Positions 16,051-22,401 of a stretch of 27,215 nucleotides of DNA are shown in pieces; positions within the stretch are counted from its first letter, which is position 1, and every line of letters begins with the position of its first letter. Source of the stretch: CAZGMC01 sp964526565. GTDB lineage: Bacteria > Pseudomonadota > Alphaproteobacteria > DSM-16000 > Inquilinaceae. The translations under genes and the position numbers were made by a program. Below the pieces are notes generated by a model. The model had not been told where the DNA came from. It saw nothing but the letters and a program-made list of their open reading frames with translations, and did no database searches. The stretch spans positions 1 to 27,215 of the forward strand of contig CAZGMC010000059.1 of the NCBI GenBank assembly GCA_964526565.1, read 5' to 3'.

Positions 16051-16467
16051 TTACGACATGGTCTCGAGCGCCTTCTGGAAGCGGCCGGCATGGGACCGCT
16101 CGGCCTTGGCCAGGGTCTCGAACCAGTCGGCGATCTCGTCGAAGCCCTCGTCGCGGGCGGTCTTCGCCATGCCCGGGTACATGTCGGTGTACTCGTGCGT
16201 CTCGCCGGCGATGGCAGCCTTCAGGTTGGCGTCGGTCGGGCCGATCGGTTCGCCGGTGGCCGGGTCGCCGACCTCCTCCAGGAACTCCAGGTGACCATGG
16301 GCGTGGCCGGTCTCGCCCTCGGCGGTGGAGCGGAACACGGCGGCCACGTCGTTGTAGCCCTCGATGTCCGCCTTCTGGGCGAAATACAGGTAGCGGCGGT
16401 TGGCCTGGCTCTCGCCAGCGAACGCCTCCTTGAGGTTCTCCTCGGTCTTGGTGCCCTTGAGCGACAT
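16051..16467 (-). CDS. Rubrerythrin (diiron, no rubredoxin domain)
   Basis: Rubrerythrins are diiron four-helix proteins that reduce peroxide or handle iron. The ligand pattern is complete: Glu19 (AFAGESQANRRYLYFA), Glu52/His55 (EGETGH), Glu89 and Glu92 (AIAGETHEYTDMYPGM) and Glu123/His126 (KAERSHAGRF). The usual C-terminal rubredoxin domain is missing; the protein stops at residue 138, so electrons must come from another protein, for which the Fe-S oxidoreductase downstream is the obvious candidate (inference). ATG 16467 (MSLKGTKTEENL) has GGAGAAGAGGA just before it. A perfect Irr-type box lies about 105 bp upstream and the Irr gene is adjacent, pointing to iron control. Confidence 0.95.
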   Translation of the reverse strand: MSLKGTKTEENLKEAFAGESQANRRYLYFAQKADIEGYNDVAAVFRSTAEGETGHAHGHLEFLEEVGDPATGEPIGPTDANLKAAIAGETHEYTDMYPGMAKTARDEGFDEIADWFETLAKAERSHAGRFQKALETMS

Positions 16468-16537
16468 GTCCTCTTCTCCGCTTGGCCGTTTTCCCGGCTG
16501 GTGTGAACCGCAGCCGGCACACCCCGTCAATGCGGCA

Positions 16538-16566
16538 TTTGTGCCACTGCGACACCGGCGCGTCAA
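16538..16566 (-). promoter_or_regulatory. Candidate promoter of the rubrerythrin operon
   Basis: On the minus strand TTGACG (16566-16561) is followed after 17 bases by CACAAA (16543-16538), a good -35 with a poor -10. The Irr box ends six bases upstream of this -35. Only the -35 and the position argue for it. Confidence 0.3.
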
Positions 16567-16571
16567 GAGTT

Positions 16572-16588
16572 TTTAGAAATGTTCTAAA
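16572..16588. promoter_or_regulatory. Irr box (iron control element)
   Basis: TTTAGAAATGTTCTAAA is a perfect 7-bp inverted repeat with a 3-base centre and matches the interrupted palindrome TTTAGAA-N3-TTCTAAA described for Irr targets (ICE motif) in alphaproteobacteria. It stands in the intergenic region between irr and the rubrerythrin gene. Being just upstream of the candidate -35 could allow activation or repression; the sequence cannot decide. Confidence 0.8.
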
Positions 16589-16601
16589 CTGGCGCGCAGT
16601 G

Positions 16602-16645
16602 GGTCGGCCAGCCGGTCGGCCAGCCGGCCGGTCGGCCGGCCGGTC
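16602..16645. repeat. 12-bp tandem array between irr and the Irr box
   Basis: GGTCGGCCAGCC occurs twice exactly (16602-16625), followed by degenerate GGCCGGTC-type units to 16645. It ends four bases from the irr stop codon and lies 14 bases upstream of the Irr box as seen from the rubrerythrin gene. Confidence 0.8.
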
Positions 16646-16649
16646 CGTG

Positions 16650-17063
16650 TCACTCGATGTCGCTGATGCGCACCACCACGTCGACCCGCTTGATCCGGGC
16701 GCCGTCCGGCGGCGTCGGCACGTTGGTCACGACGACGCTGTCGATGTCGCGCAGTTCGCCGCTGCGCTCGTGGAAGAAATGGTGATGGTCGCCGGTGTTT
16801 GTATCGAAATAGGAGCGGCCGGGGTCGACCACGACCTCGCGCAACAGCCCGGCTGCGGTGAATTGATGCAGCGTGTTGTAGACCGTGGCCAGCGACACGC
16901 TGATCCGTGCGCCCTGTGCCTCGGCATGGAGCTGTTCCGCCGTGATGTGGCGGTCGCGGCCGTCGAACAGCAGCCGGGCCAGCGCCAGCCGCTGCCGCGT
17001 CGGCCTGAGCCCGGCCGATTGCAGCATTTCGAGGACCTGCTGGAAGGGGCGAACGCGCGTCAT
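16650..17063 (-). CDS. irr: Iron response regulator Irr (Fur family)
   Basis: Irr is the alphaproteobacterial Fur-family regulator that senses iron through heme and represses iron-using genes (and activates some uptake genes) when iron is scarce. The sequence follows Irr closely: MLQSAGLRPTRQRLALARLLFDGRDRHITAEQLHAEA, the recognition helix SVSLATVYNTLHQFTAAGLLREV, and SYFDTNTGDHHHFF with the His93-95 triplet. At 137 aa it has normal length. The N-terminal heme regulatory Cys-Pro motif of Bradyrhizobium Irr is absent, as in many other Irr proteins. A TAATAT/TTGCAT promoter pair lies 40 bp upstream. The rubrerythrin operon with its box follows directly, suggesting local regulation. Confidence 0.93.
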   Translation of the reverse strand: MTRVRPFQQVLEMLQSAGLRPTRQRLALARLLFDGRDRHITAEQLHAEAQGARISVSLATVYNTLHQFTAAGLLREVVVDPGRSYFDTNTGDHHHFFHERSGELRDIDSVVVTNVPTPPDGARIKRVDVVVRISDIE

Positions 17064-17102
17064 GGCGGCGGATCACAGCAGGGCGGGATGCCCAGACACT
17101 GA

Positions 17103-17131
17103 ATATTACCGTCCAAATGCTTCGAATGCAA
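17103..17131 (-). promoter_or_regulatory. Candidate promoter of irr
   Basis: TTGCAT (17131-17126) and TAATAT (17108-17103), 17 bases apart on the minus strand, lie about 40 bp before the irr ATG in an AT-rich patch. The match is moderate (three and four of six). Confidence 0.35.
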
Positions 17132-17224
17132 TGCCATGTCTCGCTTGCGGGCCATGCGGCCGGGGCAGCGCGGGCGACTCGCGCTCGCGGTACCGGGGCA
17201 AAGGGCCGCTGGCCGTAACGGGTG

Positions 17225-17638
17225 TCAGACCGGTGCTTCGTCCGCGCGGCCGGGGTTGTGCTGGGCCAGCAGGATGGCCGCGGCTGCGGTGGAGCGCGAC
17301 CTGCCGATGTGGCAGTGGATCAGCAGGTGGTCGACCCGACAGGCGGCCAGGTGGCGGCCGACCTCGAGCAGGCGCTTGATGTCCTGCGGCTCCGGCAGGT
17401 CGATGCCCGGCGACGGCACGATCTTGTCATGGAAAAGAAAGGTGTAGCGCTCGTGCCGGCCGTAGTCGGCGAAGCAGCACGGCTCCGGCAGGGCCGGATC
17501 GGTGATCGACACGACATGGCTGACCCCGGCCCCGACGAACTCCGGCAGTTCGTCCAGCCCGCAGATGGACAGGCGGTAGGGGACGAGGGGATCGGCGTCG
17601 CGGTCGGTTGCGTCTGTCAGGCTGGCACTCCAGTTCAT
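17225..17638 (-). CDS. Tyrosine/dual-specificity phosphatase-like protein, possibly 3'-truncated
   Basis: The active-site loop HCHIGRSRSTAAAAILLA gives Cys109 and Arg115 of the CX5R motif (H-C-x5-R-S/T), and upstream YRLSICGLDELPEFVGAGVSHVVSITDP fits small alphaproteobacterial PTP-like proteins. The general acid could be Asp71 (FHDKIVP). The protein ends at HNPGRADEAPV, soon after the catalytic helix, whereas relatives I recall continue for about 30 residues to a motif like RPxAWPN. In another frame downstream the sequence reads ARVARAAPAAWPAS, so a frameshift is possible. The ATG overlaps the toxin stop as ATGA, implying coupling. Substrate unknown. Confidence 0.7.
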   Translation of the reverse strand: MNWSASLTDATDRDADPLVPYRLSICGLDELPEFVGAGVSHVVSITDPALPEPCCFADYGRHERYTFLFHDKIVPSPGIDLPEPQDIKRLLEVGRHLAACRVDHLLIHCHIGRSRSTAAAAILLAQHNPGRADEAPV

Positions 17639-17940
17639 TGATCTCTATTCTGCCCGGGTCCCCAAATCTGAACCACCTCCACATAATCTCTGCGCCCACC
17701 AAGGTGAGGGTGCGAGACGACGCGATAGACAACCGTATGCCCTTCGACAACTCTCTCTCGGCTTTCGCCCGTTCTGCTTTGAGGCCATAGGTATGGGTGA
17801 GCCCCGATTTCGTTGATCGCAAGAACTATCTTTCTCAGTTTTTGCTTCGCCCGTCTTCCCGAACCGGGCTGCGAGTACCAGCGCCGTGCTCTCTCCAAAT
17901 CGTCAAGGGCAACGTTCGATAGAATGACGGGCAGCCTCAT
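17635..17940 (-). CDS. ParE/RelE-family toxin of a type II TA system
   Basis: The 101-aa basic protein shows the ParE/RelE plan: an N-terminal strand and helix (VILSNVALDDLERARRWYSQ), a second helix (RRAKQKLRKIVLAINEIGAHPYLWPQ), then strands with ERVVEGHTVVYRVVSHP and YVEVVQIWGPGQNR. ParE toxins usually poison DNA gyrase; RelE relatives cleave mRNA, and the sequence does not decide which. Its start overlaps the antitoxin stop (ATGA, 17937-17940) and its stop overlaps the phosphatase start. Codon use and base composition are visibly less GC-biased than in flanking genes, a sign of transfer. Confidence 0.85.
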   Translation of the reverse strand: MRLPVILSNVALDDLERARRWYSQPGSGRRAKQKLRKIVLAINEIGAHPYLWPQSRTGESRERVVEGHTVVYRVVSHPHLGGRRDYVEVVQIWGPGQNRDQ

Positions 17941-18161
17941 TCATGGCCCGCATCGCGCCACGATACCGGTACAGGTTTGGGTCGCTCATGGGGAGTATCC
18001 CACGATTCAATCCACTCGATGACGGCTTCCAGAGGAATCCCCTGACCGGCATCAAGCTCCGCCAGACCCTGACGAAGCCGTTCCTGTCTCAGGGATTTGA
18101 GAGCACTATCCTCTGCGCGATCGTCTGAAACCGCAAAAGACATCATTGTGCGATCCGTCAT
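17937..18161 (-). CDS. ParD-like antitoxin
   Basis: This 74-aa protein precedes the toxin gene with a 4-base ATGA overlap, the usual antitoxin-first order. The middle SALKSLRQERLRQGLAELDAGQGIPLEAVIEWIESWD resembles the C-terminal, toxin-wrapping part of ParD-type antitoxins (LxxGxxELDAGxGxPLExV). The N-terminal part (MTDRTMMSFAVSDDRAED) is too short to show a clear ribbon-helix-helix, so DNA binding is uncertain. ATG 18161 is chosen because GGTGGAG lies five bases before it; the frame is open to a GTG at 18170. Composition matches the toxin, not the rest of the window. Confidence 0.78.
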   Translation of the reverse strand: MTDRTMMSFAVSDDRAEDSALKSLRQERLRQGLAELDAGQGIPLEAVIEWIESWDTPHERPKPVPVSWRDAGHE

Positions 18162-18212
18162 AAGCTCCACCTCGTCCGAGCCTGCGAACGCGTTGCCCCT
18201 TCACTCCTTCCT

Positions 18213-18241
18213 ATTCTAGTAGGCTGCCTCGGAAAATACAA
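18213..18241 (-). promoter_or_regulatory. Candidate promoter of the toxin-antitoxin unit
   Basis: TTGTAT (18241-18236) and TAGAAT (18218-18213) are separated by 17 bases on the minus strand, about 50 bp before the antitoxin start. The -10 matches five of six consensus bases. It would drive antitoxin, toxin and, through overlap, the phosphatase gene. Confidence 0.5.
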
Positions 18242-18315
18242 CCTCTTGACGCCAAAAACGGGGGCGGACCCGTTGCGTCTGAACGGGCCCGTCGTCATGC
18301 CTTTGTGCCGCCGGC

Positions 18316-19881
18316 TCAGACCTCCGGTTCCAGGTCGACGGTGAACAGGTCGGTGCCGGCGATGTCCTTGAGCGTCACGGTCATCACCTCGCTGTCGCCG
18401 TCGATGCGGACGTGGCCGAAGAACTGCAGCCCTGCGGACGGCGGCAGGTTGGCCTCGCCGCCCGGGTCCTTGGAGAAGCGGACCTGCGGGCCGAAGGTGT
18501 TGTCCATGTCGCCGGGGCCGAACGAGCCGGCGTGGATCGGGCCGGACACGAACTCCCAGAACGGGTTGAAGTCCTGGAACACCGCCTGGTTGGGGTCGTA
18601 GTAGTGGGCCGCGGTGTAGTGCACGTCGGCGGTCAGCCAGACCACGTTGCGGATGTCGTTGGCCCGGATGAAGCCGAGGACATCGGCGATGTCGTGCTCG
18701 CGGCCCAGCACCGGGCCGTCGCCATTGGCGCCGTTCTCGAACGCCGCGTCGCCGTCGCGGACCATGATGCCGATCGGCATGTCGGAGGCGATCACCTTCC
18801 AGGTGGCATTGCTGGCCAGCAGTTCCTGCTTCAGCCAGCGGATCTGGTCGCGGCCCAGGAAGGCCGTGTCCGGCCCGCGCTCTTCCTGGTCGTTGGCCGT
18901 GTTGAGGCCGCGGAACGAGCGCATGTCGAGGAAGAAGATGTCCAGCGACGGGCCATAGTGGACGGCGCGGTAGATGCGGTCGCGGTCGGCGGCCGGCGTC
19001 CACAGCGGCATGTAGTCCAGGAACGCCCGCCTGGCCCGTGCCGCCAGCAGCGAGGCGCTGCGGACCGTGTAGCGGTCGTCCGCCAGCATCTCACCGGGAT
19101 ACCAGTTGTTGACCGTCTCGTGGTCGTCCCACTGCGCCAACATCGGCACCTGGGCATTGAAGCGGCGGACGTTGTCGTCCATCAGGTTGTACTTGAACTG
19201 GCCCCAGAACTCGGCCTGCGTCTCGGCGACCTTGGACTTCTCCTCCGTGACGACGTTGTGCCAGACGGTGCCGTCGGCCAGCTCCACCTCGGGCTGCAAC
19301 GGGTTGTCAGCATAGATGGTGTCGCCGGAGTGGATGAAGAAGTCCGGCTGGGTGTCGAGCATGGCCTGGTAGCCGCGCATGCCGCCCCACTCCGGGTTGA
19401 TGCCCCAGCCCTGGCCGGCGGTGTCACCGGACCACACGAAGCTGATGTCGCGCCTGCCGCCGGGGGCGGTGCGGAACCGGCCGCTGGCCGGCTCGCTCAG
19501 GCTGTCGGGCTCGGCCAGGTCCTGGAACTGCACGCGGTAGAAGACGTCCTGCCCCGACGGCAGGCCGGTCAGATAGACCTTGCCGGCATGGTCGGTGGCA
19601 GCGAGCGCCGCCGGGCCCGCGATGCGGTGCGGGTTGGCGAACGACTCCGTGGTCGCCCACTCGACGATCATGCGGCTCGGGCGGTCGGCGCGGCTCCACA
19701 CGACGGCGCGGTCGAGGCCGACATCGCCGCTCTGCACGCCGTGGGTGATCAGCGGCCGGCCGGCCTGGGCGATGGCCGGCCGGAACACCGGCCCGGCGGC
19801 CAGAAGGCCGGCGCCGGCGGCGGTGCCGTAGAGAAAACGGCGGCGGCTCAAGGCGGATGCGGTGAGGCGGAAACGTGGCAT
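18316..19881 (-). CDS. phoD: PhoD-family alkaline phosphatase/phosphodiesterase, Tat-exported
   Basis: PhoD enzymes are secreted Ca/Fe-dependent phosphomono- or diesterases that release phosphate from organic esters. A twin-arginine signal (SRRRFLYGTAAGAGLLAAG, cleavage near AIAQA, about residue 40) is followed by the PhoD N-terminal fibronectin-like domain (PLITHGVQSGDVGLDRAVVWSRAD) and the metallophosphatase core. The core contains FVWSGDTAGQG, FFIHSGDTIYADNPL, PMLAQWDDHETVNNWYPGEML, FFLDMRSFRG and VWLTADVHYTAAHYYDP, which carry metal-binding Asp, Asn and His residues. At 521 aa it is complete. No clear Pho box was found upstream. It is divergent from the YciI gene and unrelated in function to the toxin-antitoxin island downstream. 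Confidence 0.94.
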   Translation of the reverse strand: MPRFRLTASALSRRRFLYGTAAGAGLLAAGPVFRPAIAQAGRPLITHGVQSGDVGLDRAVVWSRADRPSRMIVEWATTESFANPHRIAGPAALAATDHAGKVYLTGLPSGQDVFYRVQFQDLAEPDSLSEPASGRFRTAPGGRRDISFVWSGDTAGQGWGINPEWGGMRGYQAMLDTQPDFFIHSGDTIYADNPLQPEVELADGTVWHNVVTEEKSKVAETQAEFWGQFKYNLMDDNVRRFNAQVPMLAQWDDHETVNNWYPGEMLADDRYTVRSASLLAARARRAFLDYMPLWTPAADRDRIYRAVHYGPSLDIFFLDMRSFRGLNTANDQEERGPDTAFLGRDQIRWLKQELLASNATWKVIASDMPIGIMVRDGDAAFENGANGDGPVLGREHDIADVLGFIRANDIRNVVWLTADVHYTAAHYYDPNQAVFQDFNPFWEFVSGPIHAGSFGPGDMDNTFGPQVRFSKDPGGEANLPPSAGLQFFGHVRIDGDSEVMTVTLKDIAGTDLFTVDLEPEV

Positions 19882-20020
19882 GGCCTGCTCTCCCTGATTC
19901 CGGTTCTGATGTTGCCGGTCTGCTTAATTTTCTTCGATTGCAAAGAGGTGACGCCCGCGTTGTGCTTCCGTGAAGCTTTCTGTCCGGACGGGGTTGCATT
20001 TGTTACCGACGGTTCCCCTG

Positions 20021-20060
20021 TTGGCCCGGCGCGCACCGGCTTGGCCCGGCGCGGCCGGTG
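20021..20060. repeat. 20-bp tandem duplication before the YciI gene
   Basis: TTGGCCCGGCGCG recurs at 20021 and 20041, giving a 20-bp period (about 1.8 copies). It lies in the phoD-YciI divergent gap, outside coding sequence, and its unit is not a multiple of three. Confidence 0.8.
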
Positions 20061-20095
20061 CGCTAAGGTGCTGCCGCTACGGGAGGAGAGGGTCC

Positions 20096-20380
20096 ATGCT
20101 GTTCGTCATCCGCTGCCTCGACAAGCCGGGGCATCAGAGCGTGCGCGCCGGCAACCGCGCCGCCCATCTGGCCTATCTGGACCAGTACGCCGACCGGCTC
20201 GTCTTCGCCGGTCCGACCCTGACCGACGACGGCGGGGGCATGACCGGCAGCCTGCTGGTGATCGACCTGGACGACCGCGCCGCGGCCGATGCCTTCTGCG
20301 CGGGCGACCCCTATGCCAAGGCCGGGCTGTTTGAGCGGGTCGAGGTGGCGCCGGTCAAGCAGGTCTACCCGCGGCCCTGA
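20096..20380 (+). CDS. YciI family protein
   Basis: YciI-like proteins are small ferredoxin-fold (dimeric alpha+beta barrel) proteins; some are dehalogenase-like or stress-related, and most have no known reaction. The pattern MLFVIRCLDKPGHQSVRAGNRAAHLAYLDQYADRLVFAGPTLTDDGGGMTGSLLVIDL, with the conserved His in RAAHLAYL and the later FCAGDPYAKAGLFERVEVAPVKQVY, is typical, and 94 aa is family length. GGGAGGAGAGG lies just upstream of ATG 20096. The EVE-domain gene follows after 28 bp and is probably co-transcribed, a pairing common in alphaproteobacteria. Confidence 0.93.
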   Translation: MLFVIRCLDKPGHQSVRAGNRAAHLAYLDQYADRLVFAGPTLTDDGGGMTGSLLVIDLDDRAAADAFCAGDPYAKAGLFERVEVAPVKQVYPRP

Positions 20381-20392
20381 GGCGGCCCTGAG
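20371..20392 (+). repeat. 11-bp tandem duplication over the YciI stop codon
   Basis: GCGGCCCTGAG occurs twice in a row (20371-20381 and 20382-20392). The first copy carries the YciI stop TGA; the second is untranslated. The 11-bp unit would break frame anywhere upstream. Confidence 0.85.
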
Positions 20393-20408
20393 GGCGGAGC
20401 CCCTGGGG

Positions 20409-20825
20409 ATGGCCCGCTGGCTGCTGAAGTCGGAGCCCGGCACCTGGTCGTGGCAGCGGCAGGCCGCCGTCGGCACCGAGACCTGGGACGGGGTCCGCAA
20501 CCACCAGGCAAGGAACAACCTTCAGACCATGGCGGTGGGCGACCGGGCGTTCTTCTACCACTCGGTCAGCGACCAGGCGGTGGTCGGCATCGTCGAGGTG
20601 ACCGCCCCGGCGCGGCCCGACCCCACCGACCCGACGGGCAAGTGGGTGGCGGTGGACGTGCGTGCGGTGCGCCCGTTCGTCCGCCCGGTCACGCTGAAGG
20701 AGATCAAGGCCGACCCGCGCCTGACCGACATGGTCCTGGTCCGCAACAGCCGCCTGTCCGTGCAGCCGGTGACGGCCGACCAGTGGCGCCTGGTGTGTGC
20801 CCTCGGGGAGACCGATCCGGATTGA
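20409..20825 (+). CDS. EVE domain-containing protein
   Basis: EVE domains are PUA-related folds thought to recognise modified bases in DNA or RNA. The family signature is nearly full length: MARWLLKSEPGTWSW, then ETWDGVRNHQARNNLQTMAVGDRAFFYHSVSDQAVVGIVEV, KWVAVDVRAVRPFVRPVTLKEIKADPRLTDMVLVRNSRLSVQPVTADQWRLV. At 138 aa it is a stand-alone EVE protein, as in most bacteria. ATG 20409 begins exactly at the first strand. It lies downstream of the YciI gene and converges on the M32 carboxypeptidase gene with only 28 bp between them. No restriction or defence partner is present here. Confidence 0.94.
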   Translation: MARWLLKSEPGTWSWQRQAAVGTETWDGVRNHQARNNLQTMAVGDRAFFYHSVSDQAVVGIVEVTAPARPDPTDPTGKWVAVDVRAVRPFVRPVTLKEIKADPRLTDMVLVRNSRLSVQPVTADQWRLVCALGETDPD

Positions 20826-20831
20826 CGCGGG

Positions 20832-20858
20832 AAAACGTAGTTGGGTACCCAGTCTACG
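20832..20858 (-). terminator. Intrinsic terminator of the oxidase/carboxypeptidase operon
   Basis: On the minus strand an outer CGTAG/CTACG stem encloses an inner TGGG/CCCA stem, with a small internal loop (20836-20858), and TTTTC follows (20835-20831). The carboxypeptidase stop codon TAG (20854-20856) lies inside the stem. The palindrome would also form in the opposing EVE transcript, without a T-run. Confidence 0.5.
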
Positions 20859-22371
20859 CTTCGGGCAGATACCGCCCCTTCAGGTGCGTCTTGAAGGCCT
20901 CCGTGCCCAGCGGCGCGCCGGTGGCCTCGGTCAGGATCTCTTCGGTGGAGGCGGACGAGGCCTTGGTGTGGATGTTGGCGCGCAGCCAGGTGACCAGGGG
21001 GGAGAAGTCGCCGCGGGACAGGGCCTCAAGCAGGCCGGGTGCGGCGCGGCAGGCGGCCTGGAACAGCTGGGCGGCGGCCATGGCGCCGAGCGTGTAGGTC
21101 GGGAAATAGGCCCAGGCGCCGGCCGGCCAGTGGATGTCCTGCAGGCAGCCGCGGGCGTCGTCCGGCGGCGTCACGCCGACCAGCTCGCGCATGCCGTCGG
21201 TCCACGCCCCCGGCAGGTCGGCCAGGGCCAGGTCGCCGGCCAGCATGGCGCGCTCCAGGCGGTAGCGCAGGATGACGTGGGCGGGGTAGGTGACCTCGTC
21301 GGCGTCGACGCGAATCAGGCTGCGCTCGACATTGGTGTACATGCGGTACAGGTTGTCGTCGCTCCAGGCGTCGCCCGCGCCGCCGAACGCCTCGCGCACC
21401 AGCGGCGCCAGATAGTCGATGAACTGGCGGCTGCGGCAGGCCTGCATCTCGATGACCAGCGACTGGCTCTCGTGCAGCGCCATGCCGCGGGCGGCGCCGA
21501 CCGGCTGGCCGCGCCACGCGGCCGGGCGACCCTGCTCGTAGAGGGCATGACCGGTCTCGTGCAGGGTGCCGAGAATGGCGCGGGAGAAGTCGTCCTCTTC
21601 GTAGCGCGTGGTGATGCGCACGTCGCTCTCGGCGCCGCTGCAGAAGGGGTGCGCACTGGTGTCGATGCGGCCATGGCGGAAGTCGAACCCGACCGCGGTC
21701 ATCAGCGCCAGGGCCAGCGGCCGCTGCATGCCCTCCGGGAACGGTCCCGACGGGCGCACGGCGGCCGGCCGGCGCGCCTGGTGGGCCAGCACCTCCTCCG
21801 TGAAACCCGGCAGGAACGCGGCCAGGTCGTCGAACAGGTCGTCGATGCGGGCGGCGCGGCCGTCGGGCTCATAGGTGTCGAGCAGGGCGTCATAGGGCGA
21901 CACGCCCAGGCTGTCCGCCTTGGCCTCGCCGATGCGCCGCTGCAGGCCGAGCAGCTCGTCCAGGGCCGGCCGCAGCGCGTTGAAGTCGCTGTCGCGGCGG
22001 GCGGTGCGCCACGCCGTCTCGCACAGCGAGGTGGCGCGGGCATTGGCCTCGACCAGGTCGCCGGGCACCGCCACCGCGTGCGTCCACAGGCGGCGCATCT
22101 CGCGCAGGTTGGCGCGGTCCCACGGGCCCGGCACGCCGTTGCCGGCAACGTCCGCCGCGGTGATCTCCTCGGCGGCATCGAGCGCATCGCCCACGCGGGC
22201 ATCGGTCAGAAGCTGGTGGCGCAGCATGCTCACCGTACCGACCACGTCGGCGCGGCGCGGCGCGGCGCCATCAGGCATGACCGTCTCCTGGTCCCACTGC
22301 AGCAGGCCCAGGACATCGTCCAGATGACTGATGCGGGCGAAACGGAGCTTCAGGTCCTCGTAGGGGGTCAT
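20854..22371 (-). CDS. M32 family carboxypeptidase (Taq-type)
   Basis: M32 enzymes are cytosolic zinc carboxypeptidases, dimeric, with broad C-terminal specificity. The family motifs are complete and ordered: LQWDQETVMPDGA near the start, DTSAHPFCSG, SDVRITTRYEEDDF, the zinc site GTLHETGHALYEQG (HExxH), MALHESQSLVIEMQ, and DEVTYPAHVILRYRLERAM, with the C-terminal YTLGAMAAAQLF. At 505 aa it is full length. ATG 22371 stands 30 bp after the SURF1 stop, so it is likely the last gene of the cytochrome oxidase operon, although its function is unrelated. Its stop lies inside the terminator hairpin. Confidence 0.96.
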   Translation of the reverse strand: MTPYEDLKLRFARISHLDDVLGLLQWDQETVMPDGAAPRRADVVGTVSMLRHQLLTDARVGDALDAAEEITAADVAGNGVPGPWDRANLREMRRLWTHAVAVPGDLVEANARATSLCETAWRTARRDSDFNALRPALDELLGLQRRIGEAKADSLGVSPYDALLDTYEPDGRAARIDDLFDDLAAFLPGFTEEVLAHQARRPAAVRPSGPFPEGMQRPLALALMTAVGFDFRHGRIDTSAHPFCSGAESDVRITTRYEEDDFSRAILGTLHETGHALYEQGRPAAWRGQPVGAARGMALHESQSLVIEMQACRSRQFIDYLAPLVREAFGGAGDAWSDDNLYRMYTNVERSLIRVDADEVTYPAHVILRYRLERAMLAGDLALADLPGAWTDGMRELVGVTPPDDARGCLQDIHWPAGAWAYFPTYTLGAMAAAQLFQAACRAAPGLLEALSRGDFSPLVTWLRANIHTKASSASTEEILTEATGAPLGTEAFKTHLKGRYLPEA

Positions 22372-22401
22372 GTCTGCCTGCAGGGCTGCGGGAGGCGCTG
22401 G

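Noticed and set aside
16531..16546. Second sigma-54-like site (TGGCACAAATGCCGCA, minus strand) before rubrerythrin
   Set aside because: GG-N10-GC spacing is right but the -12 half is CCGCA rather than TTGCA, so it is far weaker than the site at 13150 and may be chance.
19882..20095. Pho box before phoD
   Set aside because: No pair of CTGTCAT-like direct repeats is visible, so phosphate control cannot be claimed from the sequence.
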